A stretch of 64,000 nt of DNA from Gnetum montanum (taxonomy: Eukaryota > Streptophyta > Gnetopsida > Gnetales > Gnetaceae): the NCBI GenBank assembly GCA_015680685.1, contig MNCI01002155.1, positions 71,941 through 135,940 of the forward strand. Reading direction: 5' to 3'. The notes beneath the pieces are model-generated. The model saw nothing but the letters and a program-made list of their open reading frames with translations, was not told where the DNA came from and searched no databases. Shown here one piece after another: positions 1-10,959 of this stretch; position 1 is the first letter of the stretch, and each line of letters begins with the position of its first letter. The position numbers and the translations under genes are program-made.

Positions 1-313
1 AGGAAAGCAGTAAATAACAATAACTAAACCTATCCATGCACTGCAAGGTTTATCCACAAAGCTCGTATTTATTGCCGTACACAACTTGCGTTCAGGTACA
101 AAGCTGCTCGAATAAAGAACCGTTCACTTGGGGGACTCCTACTATGGGCACATGGAAAATATTCTATCTCTGGGGTGATCAATCCACCAGAGCTTCGCTA
201 CTTTACGCCTAGGATGTGAAATGAGGGGAGTGCCGCCTCTTATTTATAGATTTGGCGGCGGATCGCGATATCGCGTATGCGATATCGCGGCTTGTGCAAT
301 CCGCGTCTCATCA
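1..313 (-). repeat. Athila-like LTR, U3-R part, cut by window edge
   Basis: Reverse-strand LTR of the same family as the LTRs of element C (44921-45762). Read on the minus strand it starts with TGATGAG at 313 and runs off the window. It has U3 palindromes of the GCGATATCGC type, a TATA box (241-248 on the plus strand as TATTTATA) framed by GCCGCC (232-237) and GGCGGC (254-259), and the start of R. No polypurine tract precedes it, and the sequence beyond 313 is a minus-strand pol fragment. It is therefore probably an insertion into older Athila DNA rather than the 3' LTR of that copy. The other end lies outside the window, so no TSD can be checked. Confidence 0.85.
241..248 (-). promoter_or_regulatory. 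LTR TATA box framed by inverted GCC boxes
   Basis: TATAAATA on the minus strand, the likely core promoter of this LTR. Inverted GCCGCC/GGCGGC hexamers flank it within 10 bases on each side; the same arrangement recurs in the related LTRs at 45013-45040 and, partly decayed, near 2253-2276, 29186-29212 and 51352-51377. Confidence 0.6.
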
Positions 314-1085
314 CTAATCTACAAATTTTTCTTGTTTATTCTTTGCAAGAGAAAGTTATTATTTGAGTTATTCCATCTTATCCATCTTGTTTACATATGC
401 ACTTGTAAGAGCTTCTTGTCGTTTCTTGCATATTGTAGATTTGCAATTTTCATCTATTGTTAGCCATTACGCTTCTTCTTACTTAGTGGCTATTGCATAT
501 AAACATATTTGTAGACACATTAATTCTTTATATGATCTACATGTTATGATGATGTGTTGTTTAACTACCTAGATTTTCTACATGTAGTTGTACCCTATGT
601 CACTATATGTGATGCATGGAACATGCTTCTTCTCTATGACTTCATGCTCATTTTCTTTAAAAATATTTAAGGATCGATCTCTAATTCCTAGCTTGGTATT
701 GATGGTATTCAACCAAGATCTTTCCATAATGATGGAAATTCACTCTTACAGTTATCAACATGAATTACAACGAAGTTAGCAAGATAGGACCACCCACTGA
801 AGATGGTTAGAATATCCCGCATAATTCCCAACGGAATTGTGATTGATTAATGAGTAAGCTTAAGATTTATGTTGCATTTCTTTAATGGTGGCAAGTTCCA
901 AGCTTTGTATATCTATTGTGAAATTAGATTGACCTTGGAATCTAAGTCCACTAGAGCTTTATATGAAGCATTCCTAGCAATTAGTAAATAGATAAGGGGA
1001 CTTTTTAGATCTATTATTTTCTTGGGAAGATTACTTACTTTAATCCAATCTATTATAACATGTGTTAACATAATAGTCTACATCT
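314..1085 (-). pseudogene. Athila-like protease/pol fragment (minus strand)
   Basis: No long open frame survives, but reading the minus strand from 1085 down to 314 follows, piece by piece, the protease region of elements A and B. It starts with a stretch matching the TIMLTH...DWIKV block before the protease, continues through the protease active-site region (DSKVNLIS where element A has DSGSGANLIS, near 935-965), the WNLPPLKK block (near 895), the GWSYLANF block (near 785-800), and the segment after the protease (IEKK...PCITYSD near 600). It then ends abruptly at the LTR boundary at 313/314. Stops and frameshifts are scattered along it. It is a dead internal fragment of an older element on the minus strand. 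Upstream gag and downstream RT are absent here. Confidence 0.8.
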
Positions 1086-1557
1086 CTATGCTTTGGTTTA
1101 GTAAGCTAGTCATTTAATCTTTCATATTCTTTAACCAAGTTTAGTTTTGCAACTATTGCACCTTTGTAGGCCTATATCTTCTATCTCAATTCCTACTCTT
1201 CAACTTCTACTTTGATGGCTTCTTTGTCTTGTATGAGTCTTCCTTCCTCTATTTTCTACAATTTCTTATGGTGCCCTCAGCATTTTCTTCCATAATTTTA
1301 TTCCTGGCATAATGCAACATTGATTCCAAATCTGTACTTATAAATGTTTTCAAAATGTCATTTTTGTGTAGAAAATTTGTAGTAAGTTTGGTGTTCTAAT
1401 ACTTAACTATTTATTCTAGTGCACATTGAAATTTAGTTTTATACTCATATGCAAAGTCTTTCTACACTTTAATTTTCTATCAATTCTATTTTTTGTAAAA
1501 TCTTAATATCCCAAAATAAGTAGGTATTATGAGATGACATGTTTCTAGAATACTTAA
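1086..1557. other. AT-rich stretch, nothing recognised
   Basis: Between the minus-strand protease fragment and the solo LTR. No open frame, no RNA gene and no convincing match to the neighbouring elements. It may be strongly decayed internal retrotransposon sequence. Confidence 0.4.
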
Positions 1558-2337
1558 TGATGAGTTGCGAGGTACCACTACACTCAACCATACGAATATA
1601 AGCGTCTCACGCGCGATCCGGTCGAACTCCGAGAACTAAGTGCTTACGCACCCTAATGGAACACTTAAGGTTAATCAATCGTTGTCTTCCCATACTTACT
1701 TGTATTGTCACGATTGTATGGTTAAGTAAGCTTGAGGTGTATGACTTTTATATCTTTTATCTTTTTAACGCCTTATGCTAAGAGGAAAGGGTGAAGAGAC
1801 TAAATGACTAACTATTCGCTAACTAAGTCCTAATTTTCCTAGCACCAATATCTATTCCCACTTGCCGCACACACCCTAAACCAATGCAACACTACTGGGA
1901 TTACCAAACAGTACTGGGTTACCAAGCATTACACACATGCTCGAAGCGGTCATACTGGATGCACTTAACTAGGAGAGTAAAGGGTGGAGAGAGATTAATT
2001 GTCTAAGAAAGCATTTAAAAATTTAACAATAATTTAATCCTATTTAGCTTAGTCCATATGCTGCAAGGTTTATCAGAAATTTTATCTTTATTGTTGTACA
2101 CAAATATGTGCTCAGGTACAATTTGCTCGAATAAAGATCCATTCACTTTGAGACTCCTACTGTGGGCACATGGAAATTATTCTAACTTTGGAATGGTAAA
2201 ACTGCTATAATTTGGTTAAGGGTCTAGATCTAGATGAATGAATAAGGGAAAGCTGCCTCTTATTTATAGAATTGGCGACAGGCTATGATATTGCGTATGC
2301 GATATCGTAGGGGCCAACGCGATATCGCGGCTCATCA
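1558..2337 (-). repeat. Solo LTR, Athila-like, GATATCGC family
   Basis: Complete LTR of about 780 bp on the minus strand: TGATGAG at the minus-strand 5' end (2337) and CTCATCA at its 3' end (1558). Flanks are CTTAA (1553-1557) and CTTAG (2338-2342), a 5-bp target duplication with one mismatch. Its U3 (2277-2337) has the GATATCGC palindromes, a TATA box at 2261-2268, and an R-U5 matching element C. There is no primer-binding site beyond 1558 and no polypurine tract beyond 2337. This fits a solo LTR left by LTR-LTR recombination. Confidence 0.85.
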
Positions 2338-3369
2338 CTTAGGAATCTTCTTTAGCATTTCTTTATTGTAATTGTTATTTTTTTGAGACAATGTCTTAAT
2401 TATCATATTTATAATCTTAGCCTTATCCCAACAAAATGGAGTAAGATATATGAGTTCTTTTTCACCATTCGCCTCTATGAAGAGCTAAGTCCTTATTTAT
2501 TTCTAGTTTTTTCAAATCATCTTCAGTCATTTTCTCCCATGTCTTCTTTGTTCTTCTTTTGATGAATTTCTTGAAATAGTGATTTAGCAACCTTTGTTTA
2601 TGGACTCATTGTCTAATCTTCTTTGCACATGTCTAGAACATCTAAGCAACAATTCTTATAGCTTATCTGAAATAGAAGCTACTCCAAGTCTTCCTTTGAT
2701 GTTTGTATTACTGTTCTTTGTAGATTTTTATGAGATAGCCTACTAATGTTGGATTAAAAATATATGCATATTTTAGGGTTTCTATCACATCCTTGAGTAA
2801 TAACTTCATAACGGTGTCACAAAGTTTGATACTTCCTTTCTCAATCTTGCTAATTTGGCCTAAAATATTCTTTTCTTATCTTCTTCTCCTTTTGATGGTT
2901 AGAGGTTGCTCATTGTCTTATTCCTCATCATCTAAGATGTTCATTTTGAAGTTTAATATTGCTTTCCTTCATCTAGTCACAATAGTTGTTTAACTTTTGT
3001 TTATAGGCTCTTTCTTCTAATAGTTAAAGTCCTCTTTTTTTACATCCATATCATTTGTAGAATACAACGGATGTATGTACATAAGAATCCAGTAGTCTTT
3101 CAATGTTAAACCATGATTTAAAATTAACTTGAAAATATAAGAAATAACACATTCATACCCAAAGTATGGTGTATTATTATTTTTTGTTAAACACTTCACA
3201 AGCTACTTATTTGCCCTTAACATAAGGTGTCATGTCCATTAACATTTGGCATCATGGTTTCAGATTATGTAGATCTTTCATGAATTTGACATGGTACTAT
3301 AATTATGTCTATCTTCATTGAAGACATAATTCACAAAAATGTTTGCCACGAATTTATATAGTTCCTTTC
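2338..3369. other. AT-rich DNA, left flank of element A
   Basis: About 1 kb with only short random frames. No protein domain, RNA gene or terminal repeat was recognised. The last five bases (CTTTC, 3365-3369) are the left copy of the target duplication of element A. Confidence 0.5.
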
Positions 3370-3606
3370 TGATGAGAGTGGTTACTCTAGCAGTTATTCT
3401 AATTATTAGAGCAGTCACTCTAGCGGTTACTCTAGCAGTTACTCTAATTATTAGAGTGGTTACTCTAGCGGTTACTCTAATTATTAGAGTGGTTACTCTA
3501 GCAGTTACTCTAGCAATTATTCTAATTATTAGAGTGGTTACTCTAGTGGTTGCTTTAGCAGTTATTCTAATTATTAGAATGGTTACTCTAATTATTATAG
3601 TTGCTC
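3370..3606 (+). repeat. U3 tandem repeat, 12- and 21-base modules
   Basis: Repeated modules of GTTACTCTAGCG (12 bases) and GTTACTCTAATTATTAGAGTG (here split as GTTACTCTAATTA plus TTAGAGTG). The longer one contains the palindrome ACTCTAATTATTAGAGT. All module lengths are multiples of three, which keeps long frames open on both strands; these frames are not genes. A shorter array sits at the same place in the 3' LTR (12392-12610). The TAATTATTA core resembles homeodomain-type sites, so it may be a U3 enhancer; that is inference. Confidence 0.9.
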
Positions 3607-3613
3607 CCAAGCC

Positions 3614-3621
3614 TATAAATA
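3614..3621 (+). promoter_or_regulatory. TATA box of element A 5' LTR
   Basis: TATAAATA directly after the U3 repeat array. The same sequence is at 12627-12634 in the 3' LTR. Likely core promoter for the element transcript. Confidence 0.6.
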
Positions 3622-4374
3622 CAGTGCCCAGGCGCACAATTTGGAAGAAGTATTTTAGTAGTCAAGTAGTGAAACTCTTGTAGTCTGTTTGAAAGTTAGA
3701 GTATTTTCCAAGTGACTGCAGCAGGAGGTCTAAGTGTGGATGGATCTTTATTCAACAATTGTGTACAAGAGCACACCTTGTGTATGGCAATAAATATGAG
3801 CTCTTTGATTCATCCTTGCAACACTTAAGATTTGTTTTCTTACGCATTTCTTTTATTTTATTTTCTTATGCATTTATTTTATTTTATGCACTTTACATTT
3901 CTGTTATTAGCACAACAATTCATTTTGATCAATTAAGCAAATCGTTAAATTACACAAGCACGACCACTTCAAGCATGCGTGTAACGCTTGGTAACCCAAT
4001 AATGATTAGCACTTGGTAATCCCAGTAGTGTTGCACTATTTTAGGATGTGTACAGAAAGTGGGAATGAATGTTGGTGTTAGGATTAGTTAGAACTTAGTT
4101 AATGAGTAGTTAAGTTAAATTAGTCACTTAGTTACCTCTCTCCTTCCCTACTAGCGTAGGACATAAAAACATAAAAGCGATAAAAATCATATGCCTCAAG
4201 CTTACTTAACCATACAATTATGACATATAGGTACGCTTGGGAAGATAATGATCAACCAACCCATCCTTGTTCCACAAGGGTGCATAAGCACTTAGTCCTT
4301 GGAACTCGACTAGATTGTGCGTGAAACGCTTGTATTCGTATGGTTGAGCGTATGGGTACCTCGCTACTCATCAT

Positions 4375-4393
4375 TGACACCGTTGGCGGGGAC
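4375..4393 (+). other. Primer-binding site, tRNA-Asp type
   Basis: One base after the LTR end. It reads TGACACCGTTGGCGGGGAC, close to the complement of the 3' end of plant tRNA-Asp (TGGCGCCGTTGCCGGGG). Mismatches are few. Confidence 0.8.
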
Positions 4394-4509
4394 TTAGTTG
4401 TTTGTGTGCTAATTAGAACATAGGAAATCATTCACATCATTGGAGCAAACCCTTAGGGTTGGTTGAGAAAATAATAAACAAGAATACATTGCACACTGAA
4501 CAAACAAGT

Positions 4510-7060
4510 ATGTCTCCTTCTTCATATGAAAGTGCCTCACCGCCTAGGTCTGAAATAGGAAATAGTCGGTGGCGTAATATGCATGACATTGATCCGCCAA
4601 TCCCTCAACAAGTTCGAGTGGTATATATTCATCTCGATGAGTATATACCAGACTTCACCTTTATTCTTCATCAAGATGAACAACTATGTTGGTGAGACTT
4701 AGAAGGTAACATAGTGTTACCTCCCGATCGTTCAGTCTCAAGCATGCTTCTTTGTGCTCTCACATGAATTGGCATGCTACACTTACATGCAAAATACATT
4801 GTGCAAGACCATGACTTGAGAAAATACCGTTCCATGAAGGTACAACATCAAAGGGACTTGCAACAGGAGAGACATCATAAGTCTTTGAAGGGTAAGTGGT
4901 CCTAGGATGCCCCACATGTCTTAAGTGAAAATAAGGATGGTGAATCTACCTCAGGCAATCGTCCACACAACGATGTTCCTTCCCTTGACTTTGGCCAAGG
5001 GGTTATGTATCAGGACCTTCATTCCACTATTCATAACCCAGGTTCTGATACCCACAGGTACAAAGGGTCCAAAAAAGGGACACAAACTCATGATAAAGGT
5101 GGACATTCTGATTGTAATCACAATCAAGGCTAAGACTGCAGAAGAGAAGGTAGCAGACACTATCATGGTGATAGTTCTCCTTTTTTACCTTCATCATCTC
5201 CTTCACCCTCTCCTCCAATATCCAGACGTAGTCATAAAGAAAAAGACCATGGGGATAAAGGTAGGTAAAGTGGAAGTCATAGATGAAACAGCTAGGAAAG
5301 GGGACAAGGGGACTTGAGAGAGTCATGACATAGAAGAAGGGAGAGTAGAGAACAACGTAGGCATCATAGACGCCATGGACGAGACGATTAGAATGAACCC
5401 CTACTCACTACTCGAAGTATGTTAGACATAACTGAGGCTATTAGAATTCCAACAAGGCACCAGAAATATAGTAGGATCAAGAAATTAGATATGAACAATA
5501 TCCCACAATTTGAAGGGGGATACAACACTGATCCTTAGAATCATTTGCAAGCATTCCATGATGCATGTGCCTTACAAAACATAGAGAATGAATGGGAAAA
5601 ACTTAAGTTGTTCCCTTAGATACTAGTTAAAGAAGCGGAAAGCTAGTACTAGTCCTTAGAATTGGAATCTATTCGTAGATGGAGTACTATGTTAGAATTA
5701 TTCAACGATAAGTACCAAACGTACTCCCAAGTGTCTAGCCTACAAAAGAAAATCCAAGGCTGGAAATAAGGAGGACATGAACCCTTGGATGCTGCCATGG
5801 GATGATACTATGCACTGTTACATTATTTTCCTGGCCATGGTTATTCATAAAGGGATCAACTACGCCATCTCGTAGATGGGCTTAGGCATGAAACGAGAAG
5901 AAACCTTGGGACTTATGCCCAAGAAAGACTATCCGAGCTTAGGTCCCATCAAATCCAAAGACTATTGGAGCAAGTTGCTAAGGAAGAAGGTGAGCTATGG
6001 AAGAGAGAAAGTGCAAAAGAGTATAACTAAGAGATCCTTCCCTCTGGAAGAGGGGAGTAAGATTTTGTGAGGATGAAGAAGAGACACCACTCGAAGAGAT
6101 GGTGAATAGGAAAAATTTGCCTATCCAAAAGATGACATCAGAAGTTTAGGCAAAGATAGACCAAATGTGGGATTCCCTAGACAATAGATTTCAAACTGTT
6201 CTTAAAATAGTAGAGGAGTCTAGAGAGCAAGGTAGTGAGAAAAGAAAAAAAAGAGGCTAAACATGCATGTAGCAAGGGTAAGGGCAAAGTTTCCATCATT
6301 GAAGAGGTTGTGGATTTGGAAACAAACAATGATAGTGGATGTGAGATATGTCAATATGACCATCCTAAGAGATGTTGCCCTGTAATCTCACATCTGCAGG
6401 AGTCTAGGGTGTATGCACTTAACCCACGATTAAACAAAAGGCAAACACCCCAAAGGTTACTTTATCCTCAATCTAACCTAAGATAGTTCCACCAACCCTT
6501 AACGTATTATCCCAGTGGAACTCCACCACAATCGATTGAGCAATATCAATAGTGGCAATGCCCATAATTATGGGGAATGCCACCACCAAGGCAACAACAT
6601 CCTTACCAGCAACCTGACCTGTATGGATATTACGTGCAATAGCCAATCTCCCCATGTAACTCTACTAGTCATGTCACTCCTGAACCTCACTACCAAGCCC
6701 ACGAGTATTATGTGACTCCCTCTTCTAGAGGCAATATTCTACAAGCATATCATCCTTCTCATCTGGCCACATCTCTTCCACTAATGGCTCCACTACCACC
6801 TTCTCCAGCTATGCAAGGTGAAATCCCTACCCAGCCACAGCAACGTAATGCCATGAGGGCTGTTAACTCTCAACCTACTATTGGTTCCAACAACCACATG
6901 AATAAAAGACCTTTCTTTAGAACCAATAGTCTAACTAAGCCCTTGCAATCACAAACAGCTGATTCCTTAGACGTCTCAGTATCAATCAAATCTTCAAAGC
7001 CTTCTTCAATTCAACCACCACACTTAATGCATACGATCATGCTAACACATGCAATCACCG
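4510..7060 (+). pseudogene. Gag of element A (broken)
   Basis: Structural protein that would package the element RNA. The start is ATG 4510 (MSPSS..., aligned with the starts at 21093, 44642 and 45907). Order: N-terminal part with a FILHQDE block (about 4650-4680); an Arg/His/Ser-rich stretch (about 5030-5390); a capsid-like retrotransposon gag domain (about 5480-6020, with FHDAC, ENEW, KLFP and WSTM...LF); a basic linker; a CCHC knuckle CEICQYDHPKRCC (6340-6378, spacing CX2CX3HX4C); and a Pro/Gln-rich tail to the protease. More than ten in-frame stops break it, including TAG where element C has CAG (near 5538). It is in the same frame as pol, so the original was one gag-pol ORF. Confidence 0.85.
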
Positions 7061-7560
7061 ATTGGATCAAAGTTGGCCATCTTCCCAAAAAATTCTCTGA
7101 TGCTAGGAGTCCTCTGATATATTTACAAATTGCTAGAAATTAACCATGCAAGGCTCTTTTGGATTCAGGTTCTGGTGCCAACTTAATTTCTCAAGAAATG
7201 TACAAGGCCTAGAACCTGCCTCCATTGAAAAAGAGCAACGTTCATTTAGAGTTGGTCGACCAATCCATCATTGTCCTATTGGGACTAGTGGAGGACATTG
7301 TTACCACTATTTGTGGGTGGTTGTACCCAGCTAATTTCCTAGTGATTTAGGTGAACGGTAAGGGGGACTTCCCAATCATTATGGGAAGAGCATGGCTATG
7401 CATAGTTGACTTGTGCCTAGGAATCTGAGATCTTTCCCTAGAAATATCAAAGGAAAACACATTCAGAAAGATTGAGAAAAAGAAATTTTCATGCATCACA
7501 TATAGTGACACAGGGTATAATTGTGTGCAAAGGTCATGGTTTGTAAAAATTTTAGCACTG
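7061..7560 (+). pseudogene. Protease of element A (broken)
   Basis: Retropepsin-type aspartic protease, which would cut the gag-pol polyprotein. Frame 1, continuous with gag. The active-site block reads LLDSGSGANLIS, with the catalytic Asp codon at 7162-7164. It is followed by WNLPPLKK-like and VPLGLVEDIV-like blocks and by the GDFPIIMGRAW block (about 7363-7395). Stops interrupt it just before the active site (7141), and near 7210 and 7348, so no protease can be made. The same region is present in element B (active-site Asp lost), element C (Asp kept) and on the minus strand at 314-1085. Confidence 0.82.
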
Positions 7561-7680
7561 CTTGCATGCAATCAGTGTGCACAAGTGATTAACATACAAA
7601 GATGCCTGTATGCAACAACCACATGATAGGAAGACACCCAGTGGCTGACACTTGATCAAGAAAGCAGTTCAATCAGATGC

Positions 7681-8890
7681 ATGGAACCAACTAAGGGTTT
7701 GACTTGCGCTTACATCGATAGCATAGACACATTAGAGCAAGTCCATCGCCAACTTCCAAACCTTAACCTCAAAAATATCAACTGTGGGAAGTTGAAAATC
7801 CCTGAGAAATTTAAGCAAGAGCCCCTCGAGTTGAAACCACTACCCACTAGTATGGAATGTGCGTTCCTTAAAAATGGAAAGCTGGTAAATATTAATGCTA
7901 AGCTTGCTCTACAACAAAAAGAGAGACTGCTGAAAGTGATAAATTGATGGTCGAAAGCCTTTGCTTGGTCATATCTTGAATTAATTGGAATAGATCCTAG
8001 GATATGCCAACATAGGATTTACACCAACCCCTCCATGAAGCCTCAAAGACAACCGCAGAGGCATTTAAACCCAAAGCTGAAGCAAGTAGTCAAGGAAAAA
8101 ATTGAACAGCTTCTCAAGGCTAGGTTCAGATACCCCATTGTTGATAGCGAATGGGTTAGCCTCTTAGTTATTGTGCCTAAAAGGGGAGGCAAATGGAGGG
8201 TGTGCATAGATTTCAGGCTATTGAATATGGAAACATTCAAAGATCACTTTCCATTGCCATTTGTTAACCAAGTCTTAGACACCATCGTAGGGCATCACTA
8301 TTACAGTTTTCTAGATGGATATAGTGGATATAACCAAATAGAAATAGCCCTAGAAGACCAAGCCAAGACTACGTTCACCAGTCCCTAGGGAACATTTACA
8401 TGCAAATAGATGTCGTTTGGATTGTGCAATGCCCCTGCAACATTTCAATGACTAGTTCTAAGCATATTCCAATAGAAAATAGGAAATGGTATGGAGGTCT
8501 TTATGGACGACTTCTCCACTTATGGGGCAAACTTTGATCAAGCCTTGGACCGATTGGAGAAAGTGTTAAAAAGATGTGTAGAAACCAATTTGAGGCTCAA
8601 TTGGTAGAAAAGCCATTTGATGATCCAAGAAGATGTAGTACTAGAGCACAAAATCTCACACATAGGGATAGATGTAGACCCTAAGAAAATCAAAATTATC
8701 CAAGGAATTACCCATCAACCGGAAACTATCAAAGATATTTGGTCATTCCTTGGACATACTAACTACTATAGGAGATTTATTGAGAACTTTTCAAAGGTTG
8801 TCAAACCATTGGTGGAATTAACGAAAAAGGATGTACCTTTCGAGTGGACTAGGAAATGGGAATTAGCTTTCCAAACTCTAAAATAGAAGC
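7681..8890 (+). pseudogene. Reverse transcriptase of element A (broken)
   Basis: Would copy element RNA to DNA. Frame 1. Recognisable blocks: SEWVSLLVIVPK (about 8146-8180), VCIDFRLLN (about 8200-8228), FPLPF, FLDGYSGYNQ (about 8308-8336), FGLCNAPATFQ (about 8418-8450), and the catalytic FMDD at about 8498-8512. Then FLGHTNYYRRFIENFS (about 8752-8800), typical of the gypsy RT connection domain. In-frame stops lie at 8386, 8407, 8449, 8476 and 8606; some correspond to CAG or CGA codons in related copies. The catalytic aspartates are still encoded, but the frame is not. Confidence 0.88.
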
Positions 8891-9310
8891 TAGTAGAAAC
8901 ACCCATTCTACAAGCTCCTGACTGGTCCAAACCATTCCATATCATGACTAAAGCATCCAATTATGCTTTAGGAGCTGTACTTACATAGTTAGATGACAGA
9001 AGCATCCTTATTACATCCATTGTGCAAGTAGAAGTATCGTTGGTGCACAACTTAACTACACTACCACAGAGAAAGAATTAATGGCTATAGTGTTTGCACT
9101 AGAAAAGTTTAGACACTATGTATTGGGATATAAAGTATATATACATATAGATCATAGTGCAATCTAGTTCCTCATGAATAAGCCAATGGTAAGTCCTTGT
9201 ATCATACAATGGCTTTTAATCTTACAAGAGTTCAATTTAACAATGATAGATTGCAAGGACACCGAGAATGTAGTTGCTAATCATTTATCTTGGTTGCGAT
9301 GGAACAACAA
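8891..9310 (+). pseudogene. RNase H of element A (broken)
   Basis: Continues from RT: PILQAPDWSKPF, ASNYALGAVL, then KELMAIVFALEKFRHYVLG and IDH, ending with VVANHLSWL (about 9265-9295). A one-base deletion near 8995, compared with element B (GATGACAGAAGCATCC against GATGACAAGAAACATCC), moves the reading from frame 1 to frame 3. Several stops also occur. This is the usual gypsy RNase H placement; no second, archaeal-type RNase H is seen, unlike the Tat-like copy at 55420-58780. Confidence 0.82.
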
Positions 9311-9399
9311 AGAGGATGAGTATCCAATTTCTGATCATTTCCCTGATGAATTCCTCTTTGTTGGTGTAGTGAATAATCAATCACTCACGGAGACAAACT

Positions 9400-10680
9400 A
9401 GTATAGTAGCATTCTTACCTATCTCCTCACCCAACAAACACCATAAGAGTTAAACCTTAAGAAAAAACAACAGTTTCTTCACTAAGCCAAGTACTTTATG
9501 GAGATCAATGGGAAACTTTACAAACTGTGTCTCAATGGCTTGCTTCGATGGTGTGCTCCTGATATAGATCAACTGCAAGTTCTCCAAGATGCTCATGAGG
9601 GTCCTTGTGGGGGTCATTACACTGGGAGATGAACAGCCATCAAGATCTTTCTTGTAGGATATTATTGGCTTACATTGTTTTGGGATGCCCCTCGTTTCGT
9701 CCAACCTTGTGAGTGTTGTCAATGTGATGGGGGAATGACTGCTAGAATGGAGGATCCACAATAATGGATCCAACCGTTAGAACCCTTTGACATTTGGGGA
9801 ATTGATTTTATGGAGCTCATTACACCAATGTCCAATGGAAAAGCTTATATTATTATTACTTTGATTACCTAACAAAATGGGCTGAAGTAGTTGCTGTTAA
9901 AGATTGTACATCATTTACAGCTGCATGATTTCCTCAACAACAAATCATAAATAGGTTTGGTGTGCTACATGCACTTATTTCAGACAATGGTACACACTTC
10001 ACATGTGCAACTTTTTAGAAATTAATGCAACGCTTAGGGGTTGAGCATAAATTGACTACATCATACCACCCCCAAGCTAACAGTCTAGCAGAAGTTACCA
10101 ATAGGGATATTACAAAGATATTGACAAGAACCATTAGCAAGTTTAGGTGAGACTAGAGCACTAAACTGAACGATGCTCTTTGGGCATACAACTCCACATG
10201 AAAACTCCCTACAGGATACTCTTCCTATGAGTTAGTGTACAATAAATTACCAATGCTTCCCATTCAAGCTAAGCTCCATATACTATCCACGACATGTGAC
10301 CTCAACCTTGACCTTGATCTAGCATAGAAACAACAGTTAGTAACCCTTAACTTGCTAGATAAAAACCAATTAGCTGCACTATCATCTAACAAATTACACA
10401 AGGCCTTCAATAAACAACATCGTGACCTAAGAATTAGGAAAGTTAAATATCAGCTAGGAGATAAGGTTCTCTACTGGAATCCCACACATGTACCACAACG
10501 TACTAAATTTCAAACACTATGGGAAGGACCTTATATTATTTATGCAACTTTTCTTCAGGGGCCATGATAATATACAAACCTAAGAGCCTGGATAAGAAAC
10601 TTTTGGTCAACATACAACAAACCAAACCTTTGCAGGGGCTTAGGATAGCTAATACACATGCTACCTTCCTTGATGAATAA
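9400..10680 (+). pseudogene. Integrase of element A (broken)
   Basis: Would insert the cDNA into the genome. The N-terminal HHCC zinc-binding part is seen as AHEGPCGGHY (about 9590-9620) and CECCQ (about 9703-9717). In the catalytic core the first Asp is in WGIDF (about 9797-9808) and the second in SDNGTHF (about 9979-9999), with the Glu region in YHPQANS.AEVTNRD (about 10063-10110). The C-terminal part has GDKVLYWNPTHVP...KFQTLWEGPYIIY (about 10459-10545), and the stop is TAA at 10678-10680. The frame shifts again near 9858 and stops are numerous. Core acidic residues are kept, in contrast to element B. Confidence 0.87.
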
Positions 10681-10720
10681 CCTTGCTCACTATTTCAGAT
10701 CTCCTCCTTCCAACTGAGTC

Positions 10721-10731
10721 ATGGGGGAGAT
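10721..10731 (+). other. PPT-like tract just after pol (element A)
   Basis: ATGGGGGAGAT within AGTCATGGGGGAGATGGC. The same words stand at 27282-27295 (element B) and 49283-49297 (element C), each shortly after the end of pol or its deletion scar. They resemble the true PPT in front of the 3' LTR (GTCATGGGGGTA). Confidence 0.6.
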
Positions 10732-10959
10732 GGCTACCTATGCTAACCATTCTAAACCCTTAGTTCTTTTTGAATTTTTTTTTACACATTTTTGTTTCAC
10801 ACATTTTTTTTTACACATTTTTTGAACTTTTCTTATTTTTTCTTTATACCATCATTCATGTTTTTACTATTTCTTTATTTGCTTGATTACTTTTATTTGT
10901 CATCTAATAAGTGCTCATAATGGTGGATTGAATTATATCATATTGATTGCTAATGTTTG

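Larger units (their letters stand above)
3370..4373 (+). repeat. 5' LTR of element A
   Basis: Starts TGATGAGAG and ends ACTCATCA, with TSD CTTTC just outside. The U3 is dominated by a tandem repeat (3370-3606). A TATA box follows at 3614-3621, then R with AATAAA at 3789-3794, and a U5 with repeated CGCTTGGTAACCC-like words around 3985-4025. It is longer than the 3' LTR (969 bp), mainly because of extra U3 repeat units. Confidence 0.92.

Noticed and set aside
1-2337. LTRs at 1-313 and 1558-2337 as the two ends of one minus-strand element
   Set aside because: No PBS next to 1558, no PPT next to 313, and the second LTR has its own near-perfect target duplication.
3278-3683. Long open frames on both strands with repeats like VTLAVILIIR
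   Set aside because: Produced by U3 tandem modules whose lengths are multiples of three; located inside an LTR, with the same frames again in the 3' LTR (12381-12696).
4925-5326. Frames of 71-130 codons on both strands within gag of element A
   Set aside because: Out-of-frame shadows of the Arg/His/Ser-rich gag region; the real gag is in frame 1.
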